DNA of 64,000 nucleotides. Source: Rhizobiales bacterium Ga0077545. Lineage in GTDB: Bacteria; Pseudomonadota; Alphaproteobacteria; Rhizobiales; Methylopilaceae. Location: contig LNEV01000016.1 of the NCBI GenBank assembly GCA_001464335.1, positions 1-64,000 of the forward strand, read 5' to 3'. Shown piece after piece: positions 1 to 7,271 of this stretch (positions are counted from its first letter, which is position 1; each line of letters opens with the position of its first letter). Position numbers and translations under genes: made by a program. The notes below the pieces were generated by a model that did no database searches, was not told the origin of the DNA, and saw only the letters and a list, made by a program, of their open reading frames with translations.

Positions 1-78
1 TCGGGGCCCTCCTCGGGGTCTGGCACGCGATGGGGCCAGACGCTCCCTTGGCGGTTGGTTTTCCGCCGGCTTCCACAT
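1..78 (-). CDS. Possible 5' end of a gene running off the left edge
   Basis: An ATG on the minus strand at 78 is preceded, 7 bases away, by a good ribosome binding site (GGAGG, complement of 86-90) and stays open for 26 codons to the window edge. The peptide starts MWKPAENQPPRERLAPSR and is rich in Pro and Arg, with no recognisable domain. It overlaps the hairpins described for this region, so it could equally be non-coding sequence with a chance reading frame. The rest of the gene, if real, lies outside the window. Confidence 0.25.
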   Translation of the reverse strand, partial: MWKPAENQPPRERLAPSRARPRGGPR

Positions 79-183
79 TCTTCAGCCTCCGTTCCTGCAG
101 GCTACGTCTTCCCGCATTTCCGGCCACCGCACTTCCGATCCACACCACGACGCCTCATGAAGCGCCCTCCGTGATCGGAAGTG
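18..183. other. Structured intergenic element with three inverted repeats
   Basis: Three inverted repeats lie close together: GTCTGGC/GCCAGAC (18-24 and 35-41), GGCGG/CCGCC (50-54 and 63-67), and an 11-base pair CACTTCCGATC/GATCGGAAGTG (130-140 and 173-183) enclosing 32 bases. This looks more like a folded element or a remnant of a mobile or repeated sequence than a gene. I cannot name its family. Apart from the possible partial gene at 1-78 I see no coding potential here. Confidence 0.35.
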
Positions 184-196
184 GAGATATAGGATC

Positions 197-228
197 ATAA
201 TCCTTGACTGAAGTCAAGGATTATTTTC
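197..228. terminator. Hairpin with short T run
   Basis: A perfect 12-bp stem (197-208 with 213-224) closes on a TGAA loop and is followed by TTTT. The stem is AT-rich, so as a terminator it would be moderate. It may belong to the structured element on its left rather than to a gene end. Confidence 0.4.
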
Positions 229-240
229 TCTTCACAGCCT

Positions 241-350
241 CATCCCGAGTCGAGCCCGCAGGGCTCGTGCCGAAGCACGGCGGCGGGCTCGGAGCTTCCT
301 GCTTATCCTTCGACACGGCTCGTCTTCGACGAGTCCGGCTCAGGATGAGG
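241..350. repeat. REP-like inverted-repeat element, copy 1
   Basis: Two imperfect inverted arms (about 241-275 and 305-350). The right arm, with ATCCTTCGACACGG at one end and CCGGCTCAGGATGAGG at the other, matches the right arm of the element at 13081-13184 almost base for base outside its centre. The left arm is degenerate. No gene is seen between here and 555. A reading frame at 204-494 crosses it but has no homology or plausible start. Confidence 0.7.
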
Positions 351-554
351 GTGGGAATCTCTGAGGCTCTGGCACCCTACCGCTCGCTCCGCCGAATGGG
401 TCTCACCCGCGAGGCAGAGTCGCATTGCCCTTACACTTTTTCCTTCTGCCGTGCGGGACGATTCGCCGGATCATTACGCACGGATGTCATGTAATTTTGA
501 GTGATCTCCGGCCAGACATGGCATTTCTGGTGCTCAGGATGCTATAAAGCCTGA

Positions 555-968
555 ATGACCTCCTTTTCCCTCGATGAGAAACTCGCCGCCGACACTGCCT
601 TTGTCTGCGATCTGCCGCTGTCTCGCGTTCTTCTGATGAACGATGCGCGCTTTCCCTGGCTCGTTCTCGTGCCGCGCCTGCCCGATCTTGCCGAAATCAA
701 CGATCTTGCGGCCAGCGAACGCGGCACCCTGATGGAAGAAATCGCCACCTGCGCGAACATCCTTCGCGAGGTCGCCCCCTCCGACAAGATCAATGTCGGC
801 GCGCTCGGCAATATCGTGCGGCAATTGCACGTACATGTCGTCGCGCGCGTCGAGGGCGACGCGGCATGGCCCGGCCCCGTCTGGGGCTCCGGCACGGCAA
901 AACCCTATGACGAAAACTGGCGCCGCGGCATGATCGACGCGCTGCGCACCCGCCTCGGTATGGACTGA
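555..968 (+). CDS. HIT-domain (histidine triad) protein
   Basis: 137 residues. Histidine-triad proteins are nucleotide hydrolases or transferases acting on nucleoside phosphoramidates or dinucleoside polyphosphates. The signature QLHVHVVAR (residues 90-98) keeps the middle His (H92, the nucleophile by alignment with HINT proteins) and H94, while the first His of the usual HxHxH is Gln. That Q-variant occurs in a proteobacterial subgroup of the family. A conserved WPGPVWG stretch follows. The substrate cannot be predicted. A TATAAA lies only 7-12 bases before the ATG and there is no clear ribosome binding site, so the transcript may be nearly leaderless. A hairpin follows at 987. Confidence 0.9.
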   Translation: MTSFSLDEKLAADTAFVCDLPLSRVLLMNDARFPWLVLVPRLPDLAEINDLAASERGTLMEEIATCANILREVAPSDKINVGALGNIVRQLHVHVVARVEGDAAWPGPVWGSGTAKPYDENWRRGMIDALRTRLGMD

Positions 969-986
969 AGAAATCGCTCCATGAAC

Positions 987-1008
987 ATACGGTGCGAAAG
1001 CACCGTAT
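987..1008 (+). terminator. GAAA-tetraloop hairpin after the HIT gene
   Basis: A 9-bp perfect stem ATACGGTGC/GCACCGTAT closes on a GAAA loop 18 bases after the HIT stop codon. There is no real T run behind it, so it may be a weak terminator or an mRNA-stabilising 3' hairpin. Confidence 0.45.
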
Positions 1009-1092
1009 CCATACGCACTTTCGCATTTCAGCTTCACAAATTCGTTGGTCCGGCGCGTTTGTGCCCGATTCCGGTTTTTATGTGTCATCCAC

Positions 1093-1124
1093 TGGTATAC
1101 GAAACTTGGTATCTGGCCGACCAA
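1093..1124. promoter_or_regulatory. Operator-like repeats upstream of the Nramp gene
   Basis: TGGTAT occurs twice, 14 bases apart (1093 and 1107), and the second copy forms an inverted repeat TTGGT-N9-ACCAA (1106-1124). TGGTAT-type half sites are common in operators of GntR-family repressors. The site lies about 80-105 bases before the chosen start of the transporter gene. No regulator gene is adjacent, so the assignment is only suggestive. Confidence 0.3.
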
Positions 1125-1199
1125 TTCAATGAGCCAGTCAGGGAGACGATCAAGGCAGTAAAGGCTTCGCAAGCCGCCAAGAACCTGAGGAAATGTCCG

Positions 1200-2591
1200 A
1201 TGACGACCGACACTGTTTCCGCCGCTCCTTCGAGCGGCGCGGCCGCCAATCCAGCAACATCAACTTCCAAGACAATCCGCCTCGAAGCGCCCGGTACGGG
1301 CATCATGGACACATGGCGCGCGATGGGCCCCGGCGTCGCGGCCGCAATGACCGGCATCGGCGCCAGCCATATCATTCACGCGCCCACAGCCGGTGCACGC
1401 TATGAATATGCCCTGCTCTGGGTGATCCCGTTCGCGTACATACTTAAATATTGCTGCTTCGAATTTGCCCACCGCTACACGATGGTGAAGGGCGAGAGCG
1501 TCATGGAAGCCTATGAACGGATCGGCAAATGGCCGCTCTGGTATCTCGGCTTCCAGGGCATCGCCAACGCCTTCGGTATTGCAGGGCGCACCCTCGGCTG
1601 CGCCGCGATGATCTGGGCAGCGTTTCCCTTTCTTTCGCTGGAAGTCTGGGCCGTCGCGATTCTTGTCGGTACGGTTGCGATCTTGTGGCTCGGGCAGTAT
1701 TCGGCCGTCGAGGCCATCGTGAAGGTGCTGATCGTCGTCTTCGCGGCCTCGTGCTTCATCGCCTTCTTCCTGCAGGCTCCGAACCCCGCCGATTACATGT
1801 CGCGCCTCCTGCCGACGCTTCCGCCAATCGGCGCGGCGCTGCTGTTCGGCGCGATGTGGGGCTATTTCCCGACAACGACGGAAGTCGCGCCCATGCAGTC
1901 GAACTGGGCCGTCGACAAGGGTGCCGGCATGGTGAAGGTCAAGCGCCTTCGTGACGAGGGATACAATGTCGAACTCGCGCCGAACTACATGAAGAACAGC
2001 TTCAAGCTGTTCAAGCGCGACATGAACATCACCTACATCATCTCGATGGTCACCGGCATCATCTTCCTGATCGTCGGAGCGACCGTTCTGTACCCGAAGG
2101 GACTTGTGCCGGCGAGCCGCGAAATGGGTGCGACCATCGCGAGCATCTACACCGACACGTTCGGCGCGTGGATCTTTCCGGTCATCATCGCGGGCGGCGT
2201 GGCGGCTTTGTTCTCCACCGTCTTTACATACTATGACGGCCAGGCGCGCATCGTCGAAGAATGCGCCGTGCGTCTGAAGAAGGACTGGAACACACCGAAA
2301 ACGCGCAAATTCATCTATCGCGCATTTCAGGTGTTCCTGACGCTTGCCGGCATCGGCATCATCTACGGCCTGCCCCGTCCGGTTTTCGTGGTGCAGGTCG
2401 CCTCGGTGCTGGCGCTGCTGTTCTCGCCGGTCATCTTCTGGCTGACGATTCAGGCCATCAAGCGCAACTTCAAGACCCCCGAGGAACTGGAATTCATGCC
2501 ATCGCCGCTGATGTTCGGCTGGGCATGGGCCGGCACCATCGGCCTTGCGGTTATCAGCGTTTATGTCCTGTACATGCAGTTCTTCACGTGA
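1200..2591 (+). CDS. Divergent Nramp-family transporter
   Basis: 463 residues. The fold assignment rests on the N-terminal helix context GPGVAAAMTGIGASH, then PTAGARYEYALLW (residues 43-74), which matches the GPG...AG..YALLW framework of Nramp divalent-metal transporters, and on about eleven hydrophobic segments. The metal-binding motifs are not canonical: the DPGN of helix 1 aligns with GASH (54-57), and the helix-6 MPH region reads MWGYFPTTTEVAPM (219-232). Substrate may therefore differ from Mn2+/Fe2+. The start at 1200 is chosen because GAGGAAA lies just upstream and the family begins there; an in-frame ATG at 981 would add 73 residues unlike the family. A strong terminator follows. Confidence 0.85.
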   Translation: MTTDTVSAAPSSGAAANPATSTSKTIRLEAPGTGIMDTWRAMGPGVAAAMTGIGASHIIHAPTAGARYEYALLWVIPFAYILKYCCFEFAHRYTMVKGESVMEAYERIGKWPLWYLGFQGIANAFGIAGRTLGCAAMIWAAFPFLSLEVWAVAILVGTVAILWLGQYSAVEAIVKVLIVVFAASCFIAFFLQAPNPADYMSRLLPTLPPIGAALLFGAMWGYFPTTTEVAPMQSNWAVDKGAGMVKVKRLRDEGYNVELAPNYMKNSFKLFKRDMNITYIISMVTGIIFLIVGATVLYPKGLVPASREMGATIASIYTDTFGAWIFPVIIAGGVAALFSTVFTYYDGQARIVEECAVRLKKDWNTPKTRKFIYRAFQVFLTLAGIGIIYGLPRPVFVVQVASVLALLFSPVIFWLTIQAIKRNFKTPEELEFMPSPLMFGWAWAGTIGLAVISVYVLYMQFFT

Positions 2592-2610
2592 CGTAACGCC
2601 AACGGAAATG

Positions 2611-2640
2611 AAAACGGCGGGCCTTGGCCCGCCGTTTTTC
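2611..2640. terminator. Bidirectional intrinsic terminator
   Basis: A 12-bp perfect stem (AAACGGCGGGCC/GGCCCGCCGTTT, 2612-2637) with a 2-base loop has an A run on the left and a T run on the right. It can end both the Nramp transcript on the plus strand and the pheA transcript on the minus strand. Confidence 0.92.
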
Positions 2641-2657
2641 GTTTCAGGATCGGATGC

Positions 2658-3515
2658 TCAGACGCGCTTTTTGCGCTCCGCATAGCGGAACGGATGCCCG
2701 GGATAGACGCCGAGAATCTTCACCTCCGCCGAGAAGAAGGCGAGCTCTTCCAGCGCGTGGCGCATGCCGACATCGTCGGGATGGCCCTCGACATCCGCGT
2801 AGAATTGCGTGGCGACGAATTCGCCCTCGATCTGGTAGCTTTCGAGCTTCGTCATGTTGACGCCGTTGGTCGCAAACCCGCCCATCGCCTTGTACAGCGC
2901 CGCCGGGACGTTCCGCACCTTGAAGACGAATGTGGTGACGACCGGGCCGTTGCCCGCCTTTGCCCAGTCCGGTTCCTTCGACAGGATGATGAAGCGCGTC
3001 GTGTTGTAATCCTCATCCGCGATGTCCGGCGCGATGATGTCGAGCCCATAGATCTCGGCGGCAAGTTTCGAGGCGATGGCGGCGCGCGTCAGATCCGTCG
3101 TCTCGGCAAGACGGCGCGCGGCACCGGCCGTGTCGGCGGCAATGCGCGGTTCGAGGCCGAGCCTGCGCAGGCTGATCCGGCACTGGCCGAGCGCCTGCGG
3201 ATGGCTGTAGGCCGATTTCACCGTTTCAAGGCTTGCGCCTTTCAACGCCATCAGCTGATGCTGGATGGGCAGGAAGAATTCGCCGATGATGTTGAGCCCG
3301 GACGTGGGCATCAAATGGTGAATGTCCGCGACGCGGCCGGCGACCGAATTCTCGACCGGAATCATCGCAAGCTGGGCCGAGCCGTCGATGACGGCGCCGA
3401 ACGCATCCTCGAAGGTGGGCTTGGGCAGCGGCTCCCAGTCCGGAAACACTTCGGCGCAGGCAATGTGCGAATTGGCGCCGGGTTCTCCCTGATAGGCAAT
3501 CGTCTTCCTGGCCAC
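2658..3515 (-). CDS. pheA: Prephenate dehydratase
   Basis: 285 residues, monofunctional. Converts prephenate to phenylpyruvate in phenylalanine synthesis. The periplasmic-binding-like catalytic domain begins at IAYQGEPGANSH and carries the catalytic TRF motif (NTTRFIIL). The C-terminal ACT domain (roughly 190-270) binds phenylalanine: VTTFVFKVRNVPAALYKAM then TKLESYQIEG, where the classical GALV and ESRP motifs are modified to PAAL and ESYQ. The GTG at 3515 is taken as start because GGGAG precedes it and it falls 4 bases after the kdsB stop, implying translational coupling. Upstream in-frame ATGs lie inside kdsB. Confidence 0.94.
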   Translation of the reverse strand: MARKTIAYQGEPGANSHIACAEVFPDWEPLPKPTFEDAFGAVIDGSAQLAMIPVENSVAGRVADIHHLMPTSGLNIIGEFFLPIQHQLMALKGASLETVKSAYSHPQALGQCRISLRRLGLEPRIAADTAGAARRLAETTDLTRAAIASKLAAEIYGLDIIAPDIADEDYNTTRFIILSKEPDWAKAGNGPVVTTFVFKVRNVPAALYKAMGGFATNGVNMTKLESYQIEGEFVATQFYADVEGHPDDVGMRHALEELAFFSAEVKILGVYPGHPFRYAERKKRV

Positions 3516-3519
3516 GTGC

Positions 3520-4263
3520 TCAAGCTCCCTTTGCGGCGCGGGCCGACAGAATGGCCCGGGCGCGTTCCAGATCGTGAGGGGTATCGACCCCGAGCGGCAC
3601 ATCGTCAACGAGGGCGGCATGGATCACCATGCCCGCCTCCAGCGCGCGCAGCTGTTCGAGACGCTCGCGGACCTCGAGCGGGGACGGCGGCAGCGCGACG
3701 AAGCGGGCAAGCGCCGCGCGCCGCCAGACATAAAGGCCGATGTGATGGATCAGCTCGCCCTCGCCCGACGGGGCGGTGGCGCGGGTGAAATACAGCGCGC
3801 GAAGACGATCCGCCGTCCCGGAGCCCACGAGCTTCACGACATTGGGGTCCGCCCTCTCCTCCTCGCGCTGAATAACGGCGCCGAGCGTCGCCAGATCGAC
3901 CTCGGGCGCGTCGAGCAGCGCGACGGCGGTGCGGATGATGGCCGGATCGACCGTCGGCAGATCGCCCTGAAGGTTCACGATGCGCTGATGCACGCCGTCC
4001 GGGTCGAGGGTCTGGAGCGCCTCGAAGATGCGGTCCGAGCCCGAGGCGTGATCGCCGCGCGTGAGAACAGCCCGCCCGCCCGCCGCCTCGACGGCGGCGA
4101 CGATCTCCGGCGAATCGGTTGCGACCGCGACCGGGCCGATGCCGGCTTCCTCGGCCCTTCGGAGCACGTGGACGATCATCGGCGTGCCCGCAATGTCGGC
4201 CAGCGGCTTGCCGGGAAGGCGCGTCGAGGCCATGCGCGCGGGGATGAGAACGAGAGCGGACAT
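3520..4263 (-). CDS. kdsB: 3-deoxy-manno-octulosonate cytidylyltransferase (CMP-KDO synthetase)
   Basis: 247 residues. Activates KDO with CTP for lipopolysaccharide inner-core assembly in the cytoplasm. The N-terminal nucleotide-binding signature [18 protein letters not shown] and the later SGSDRI and NLQGDLP motifs are typical, and the length is normal. It is the first gene of a two-gene unit with pheA, 4 bases apart; the pairing is common in Rhizobiales. Divergent from the cytochrome c gene across about 200 bases. Confidence 0.96.
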   Translation of the reverse strand: MSALVLIPARMASTRLPGKPLADIAGTPMIVHVLRRAEEAGIGPVAVATDSPEIVAAVEAAGGRAVLTRGDHASGSDRIFEALQTLDPDGVHQRIVNLQGDLPTVDPAIIRTAVALLDAPEVDLATLGAVIQREEERADPNVVKLVGSGTADRLRALYFTRATAPSGEGELIHHIGLYVWRRAALARFVALPPSPLEVRERLEQLRALEAGMVIHAALVDDVPLGVDTPHDLERARAILSARAAKGA

Positions 4264-4466
4264 GGATTTGCGGCGGGGCTTTCGGAGCTGGGCCGTTTGT
4301 GGCTGTAATAATTCTATTCGGCGGCAAAAAGTAGCAGCACGCCGTCTCTATACGAGTTGTCACGTGCGCGCGAAAGCGGCTAGGTTCCGCCCGGTTCGCG
4401 GACCGCCTTCGCGGCTTCGGCTGCGCATGCGTTTTCATTAGATTCAGACCGTTTCCGGAGACCGGA

Positions 4467-5297
4467 ATGGACTCGTTTGAGGTCAACAAGTTCCTGGGCG
4501 CCCTGCTCGGCACAGCCACGTTCGCGCTCGGCCTGTCGATCGGCTCCGACATCCTGTTCAGCGCCCATGCCCCGGAAAAGCCGGGCTATGAGCTGCCTTC
4601 GCCGGCCGAAGACGCCGGTGCCGGCGGAGCGGCCCCCGCAGCCGAGGCCGTCGAGCCCATCGCCAACCGCCTTGCGGTGGCCGATGCCGCCAAGGGCGAG
4701 GGCCTCATCAAGCAGTGCGCCTCCTGCCACAGCTTCGAGAAGGGCGGCCCGAACAAGGTCGGCCCGAATCTCTATGGCGTGGTCGGCGCCAAGCATGCTC
4801 ATCTCGAGGGCTTCTCGTATTCGGCCCCGATGAAGGAAAAGCACGGCGAAGACTGGACCTTCGAAGCGCTCGACGCCTTCCTCGAAAACCCGAAGGGCGC
4901 GATTCCCGGCACGGCGATGGCCTATCTGGGCCTGAAGCGTCCGGAGCAGCGCGCCAATCTGATCGCCTATCTCAACCAGAATTCGGACAGCCCGCTGCCG
5001 CTGCCGGCTCCGGAAGCCGCTCCCGCTGAGGGCGCTGCCGCCCCGGCGGAAGGTGCCCCGGCCGCTCCTGCCGAAGGCGCGGCACCTGCTCCTGCCGACG
5101 GCGCAGCCGCTCCGGCCGATGGCGCGACCGGCGGCCCCAAGAGCACGCCGGAAACGCAGACCGCCCCTTCGGGCGAGCCCGCGACCCCTCCGAGCGGCGC
5201 CCCGGAAGGCGGCACCCCCGAAATGCCGCAGGGCGGCGCCGGAAACGAGGCGCCCGTGCAGGCGCCCCAGACGGACCAGCGCCAGACGCCTCAATAA
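4467..5297 (+). CDS. cycM: Membrane-anchored class I cytochrome c with Ala/Pro-rich tail
   Basis: 276 residues. An uncleaved N-terminal anchor (about 9-32) holds a periplasmic cytochrome c domain of CycM/c552 type: haem site CASCH (84-88), GPNLYGVVG, and axial methionine M151 in IPGTAMAYLGLK. Such proteins carry electrons from the bc1 complex to aa3-type oxidase. The ribosome binding site GGAG sits 8-11 bases upstream. Unlike most CycM proteins it has an extra tail of about 100 residues, built of repeated AAPAEGA-type units. The symbol is by family resemblance. Confidence 0.88.
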   Translation: MDSFEVNKFLGALLGTATFALGLSIGSDILFSAHAPEKPGYELPSPAEDAGAGGAAPAAEAVEPIANRLAVADAAKGEGLIKQCASCHSFEKGGPNKVGPNLYGVVGAKHAHLEGFSYSAPMKEKHGEDWTFEALDAFLENPKGAIPGTAMAYLGLKRPEQRANLIAYLNQNSDSPLPLPAPEAAPAEGAAAPAEGAPAAPAEGAAPAPADGAAAPADGATGGPKSTPETQTAPSGEPATPPSGAPEGGTPEMPQGGAGNEAPVQAPQTDQRQTPQ

Positions 5298-5305
5298 AAC
5301 CGGAT

Positions 5306-5327
5306 GGCGGCGCGTCATCGCGCCGCC
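5306..5327 (+). terminator. GC-rich hairpin after the cytochrome gene
   Basis: A 9-bp perfect stem GGCGGCGCG/CGCGCCGCC with a TCAT loop lies just after the cytochrome stop. It lacks a strong T run. It separates the cytochrome gene from the peptide transporter operon. Confidence 0.5.
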
Positions 5328-5410
5328 TCTCGGCCCCGTGAACTGGCAAGTCGCGGGTTTTGCGACATACTCTCCTGTGGCTGGCCCTTTCCACGGAGAT
5401 GACGCACACG

Positions 5411-7264
5411 ATGATCGCACACCGCCTCGCTGCGAGCTTCCTGGCCCTATCGCTGATCGCCACGCCTTCCTTCGCACAGGAGGCCCCGTCATGGCGGCAC
5501 GGCATCTCGCTTTTCGGCGATGTGAAATATCCCGAGGGCTTCCCGCGATTCGACTACGTCAATCCGGATGCGCCTAAAGGCGGCACGCTGAAACTCTCGG
5601 CGATCGGCTCCTATGACAGCTTCAACTTCACCATTCCGCGCGGAGCGAGCGCGGCGGGGCTCGGCCTGATCTACGAGCCGCTCATGATCTCCTCGCTCGA
5701 CGAGCCCTACAGCCAGTACGGGCTGATCGCCGAGAGCATGAGCTATCCGGACGATTTCTCCTCCGTCACCTTCCGCCTCAACAAGGCGGCGCGCTGGCAC
5801 GACGGCAAGCCCGTGACGCCCGACGACGTGATCTTCTCGCTCGAGGCGCTGCGCGCGAACCATCCGCACTATGCGGGCTATTACAAGAATGTCGCCAAGG
5901 CCGAGGCGACGGGCGAGAACGACGTCACCTTCACCTTCGAGCAGGCTGGAAACCGCGAACTGCCGCACATTCTCGGCCAGCTCATGGTCCTGCCCAAGCA
6001 TTACTGGGAAGGCACGGACGCAAGCGGCAACAAGCGCGACATCACCAAGACGACGCTTGAAGCACCGCTCGGCTCCGGTCCCTACAAGATCAAAGCGGGC
6101 TTCCAGCCCGGGCGCTCGATCGCCTATGAGCGCGTCAAGGATTATTGGGGCGAGAAGCTGCCGGTGCGTGTCGGCACCAACAATTTCGACGAGATGAGTT
6201 ACATCTATTTCCGGGATTCGGAGGTCGCGCTCGAAGCGTTCAAGGCCGGTCAGTACGATTTCCGCGCCGAGAACATCGCCAAGAACTGGGCAACCGCTTA
6301 CGATTTCCCGGCGAAGAAAGACGGCCGCGTCGTGCAGGAGACGAGCCCGATCCGCGATATGGGACTGATGCAGGCTTTCGTGTTCAACACGCGCCACGAC
6401 AAGTTTGCCGATCCGCGGGTGCGCCGCGCGTTCAACCTCGCGATGAATTTCGAGGACATGAACCGCGCGCTGTTCTACGGCCAATACACGCGCATCAACT
6501 CCTACTTCCAGAACACCGAGCTGGCCTCGTCGGGACTTCCCGAGGGCCGCGAGCTTGAAATTCTGGAGACGGTCCGCAGCGAGGTGCCGCCGGAAGTCTT
6601 CACGACGCCGTACACGAACCCGGTCGCGGGCACGCCGGACGAGGCGCGCACCAATCTGCGCGAGGCCGTGAAGCTCCTGGCCGAGGCCGGATGGACGGTG
6701 ACGCAGGGTCAGGGGCGCCGCATGCTCGCCAACGCCAAGGGCGAGCCGATGGAGGTCGAATTTCTCCTGTCGTCGCCAAGCTTCGAGCGCGTCGTCATGG
6801 CCTATCTGCCGTCGCTGGAACGGCTTGGCATCAAGGCGAATGTCCGCACGGTGGATGCGTCGCAATACGAAAACCGCGTCAACGATTTCAATTTCGACGT
6901 GATCGTGGGCAACTGGCCGCAATCGCTCTCGCCCGGCAATGAGCAGCGCGATTTTTGGGGCAGCGCGGCCGCCGAGCGACAGGGATCGCGCAATCTGATC
7001 GGCATCAAGAACCCGGCCGTCGACAAGCTCATCGAACGCCTGATCCACGCCACCGACCGCGAGGATCTCGTCGCCGCGACCCGCGCGCTCGATCGCGTGC
7101 TGCTGTGGAACAATTACGTCGTGCCGCAATGGACGACGGATTCGAACCGCTTCGCGTTCTGGACGCATCTGAAGCATCCCAAACCCCTGCCCGAATACGA
7201 TCTCGGTTTCCCGTCGGTCTGGTGGGCGGGCGGCGCCGCGCCGCAGCCGACGACGACCCAATGA
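5411..7264 (+). CDS. yejA: Peptide ABC transporter substrate-binding protein (Sec-exported)
   Basis: 617 residues from the chosen start. Family 5 extracellular solute-binding protein of the YejA group, which delivers oligopeptides (in E. coli, microcin C) to the YejBEF importer. A Sec signal peptide (hydrophobic LAASFLALSLIA, cleavage near PSFAQ) is followed by [29 protein letters not shown], a YejA hallmark cut here by the gene's mature start. GGAG lies 12 bases before ATG 5411; an ATG at 5399 is also possible but is too close to it. First gene of a five-gene operon. Confidence 0.9.
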   Translation: MIAHRLAASFLALSLIATPSFAQEAPSWRHGISLFGDVKYPEGFPRFDYVNPDAPKGGTLKLSAIGSYDSFNFTIPRGASAAGLGLIYEPLMISSLDEPYSQYGLIAESMSYPDDFSSVTFRLNKAARWHDGKPVTPDDVIFSLEALRANHPHYAGYYKNVAKAEATGENDVTFTFEQAGNRELPHILGQLMVLPKHYWEGTDASGNKRDITKTTLEAPLGSGPYKIKAGFQPGRSIAYERVKDYWGEKLPVRVGTNNFDEMSYIYFRDSEVALEAFKAGQYDFRAENIAKNWATAYDFPAKKDGRVVQETSPIRDMGLMQAFVFNTRHDKFADPRVRRAFNLAMNFEDMNRALFYGQYTRINSYFQNTELASSGLPEGRELEILETVRSEVPPEVFTTPYTNPVAGTPDEARTNLREAVKLLAEAGWTVTQGQGRRMLANAKGEPMEVEFLLSSPSFERVVMAYLPSLERLGIKANVRTVDASQYENRVNDFNFDVIVGNWPQSLSPGNEQRDFWGSAAAERQGSRNLIGIKNPAVDKLIERLIHATDREDLVAATRALDRVLLWNNYVVPQWTTDSNRFAFWTHLKHPKPLPEYDLGFPSVWWAGGAAPQPTTTQ

Positions 7265-7271
7265 GCCTGAC

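Noticed and set aside
204-494. 96-codon plus-strand frame near the left edge
   Set aside because: It runs across a hairpin and a REP-like element, has no ribosome binding site and no recognisable sequence.
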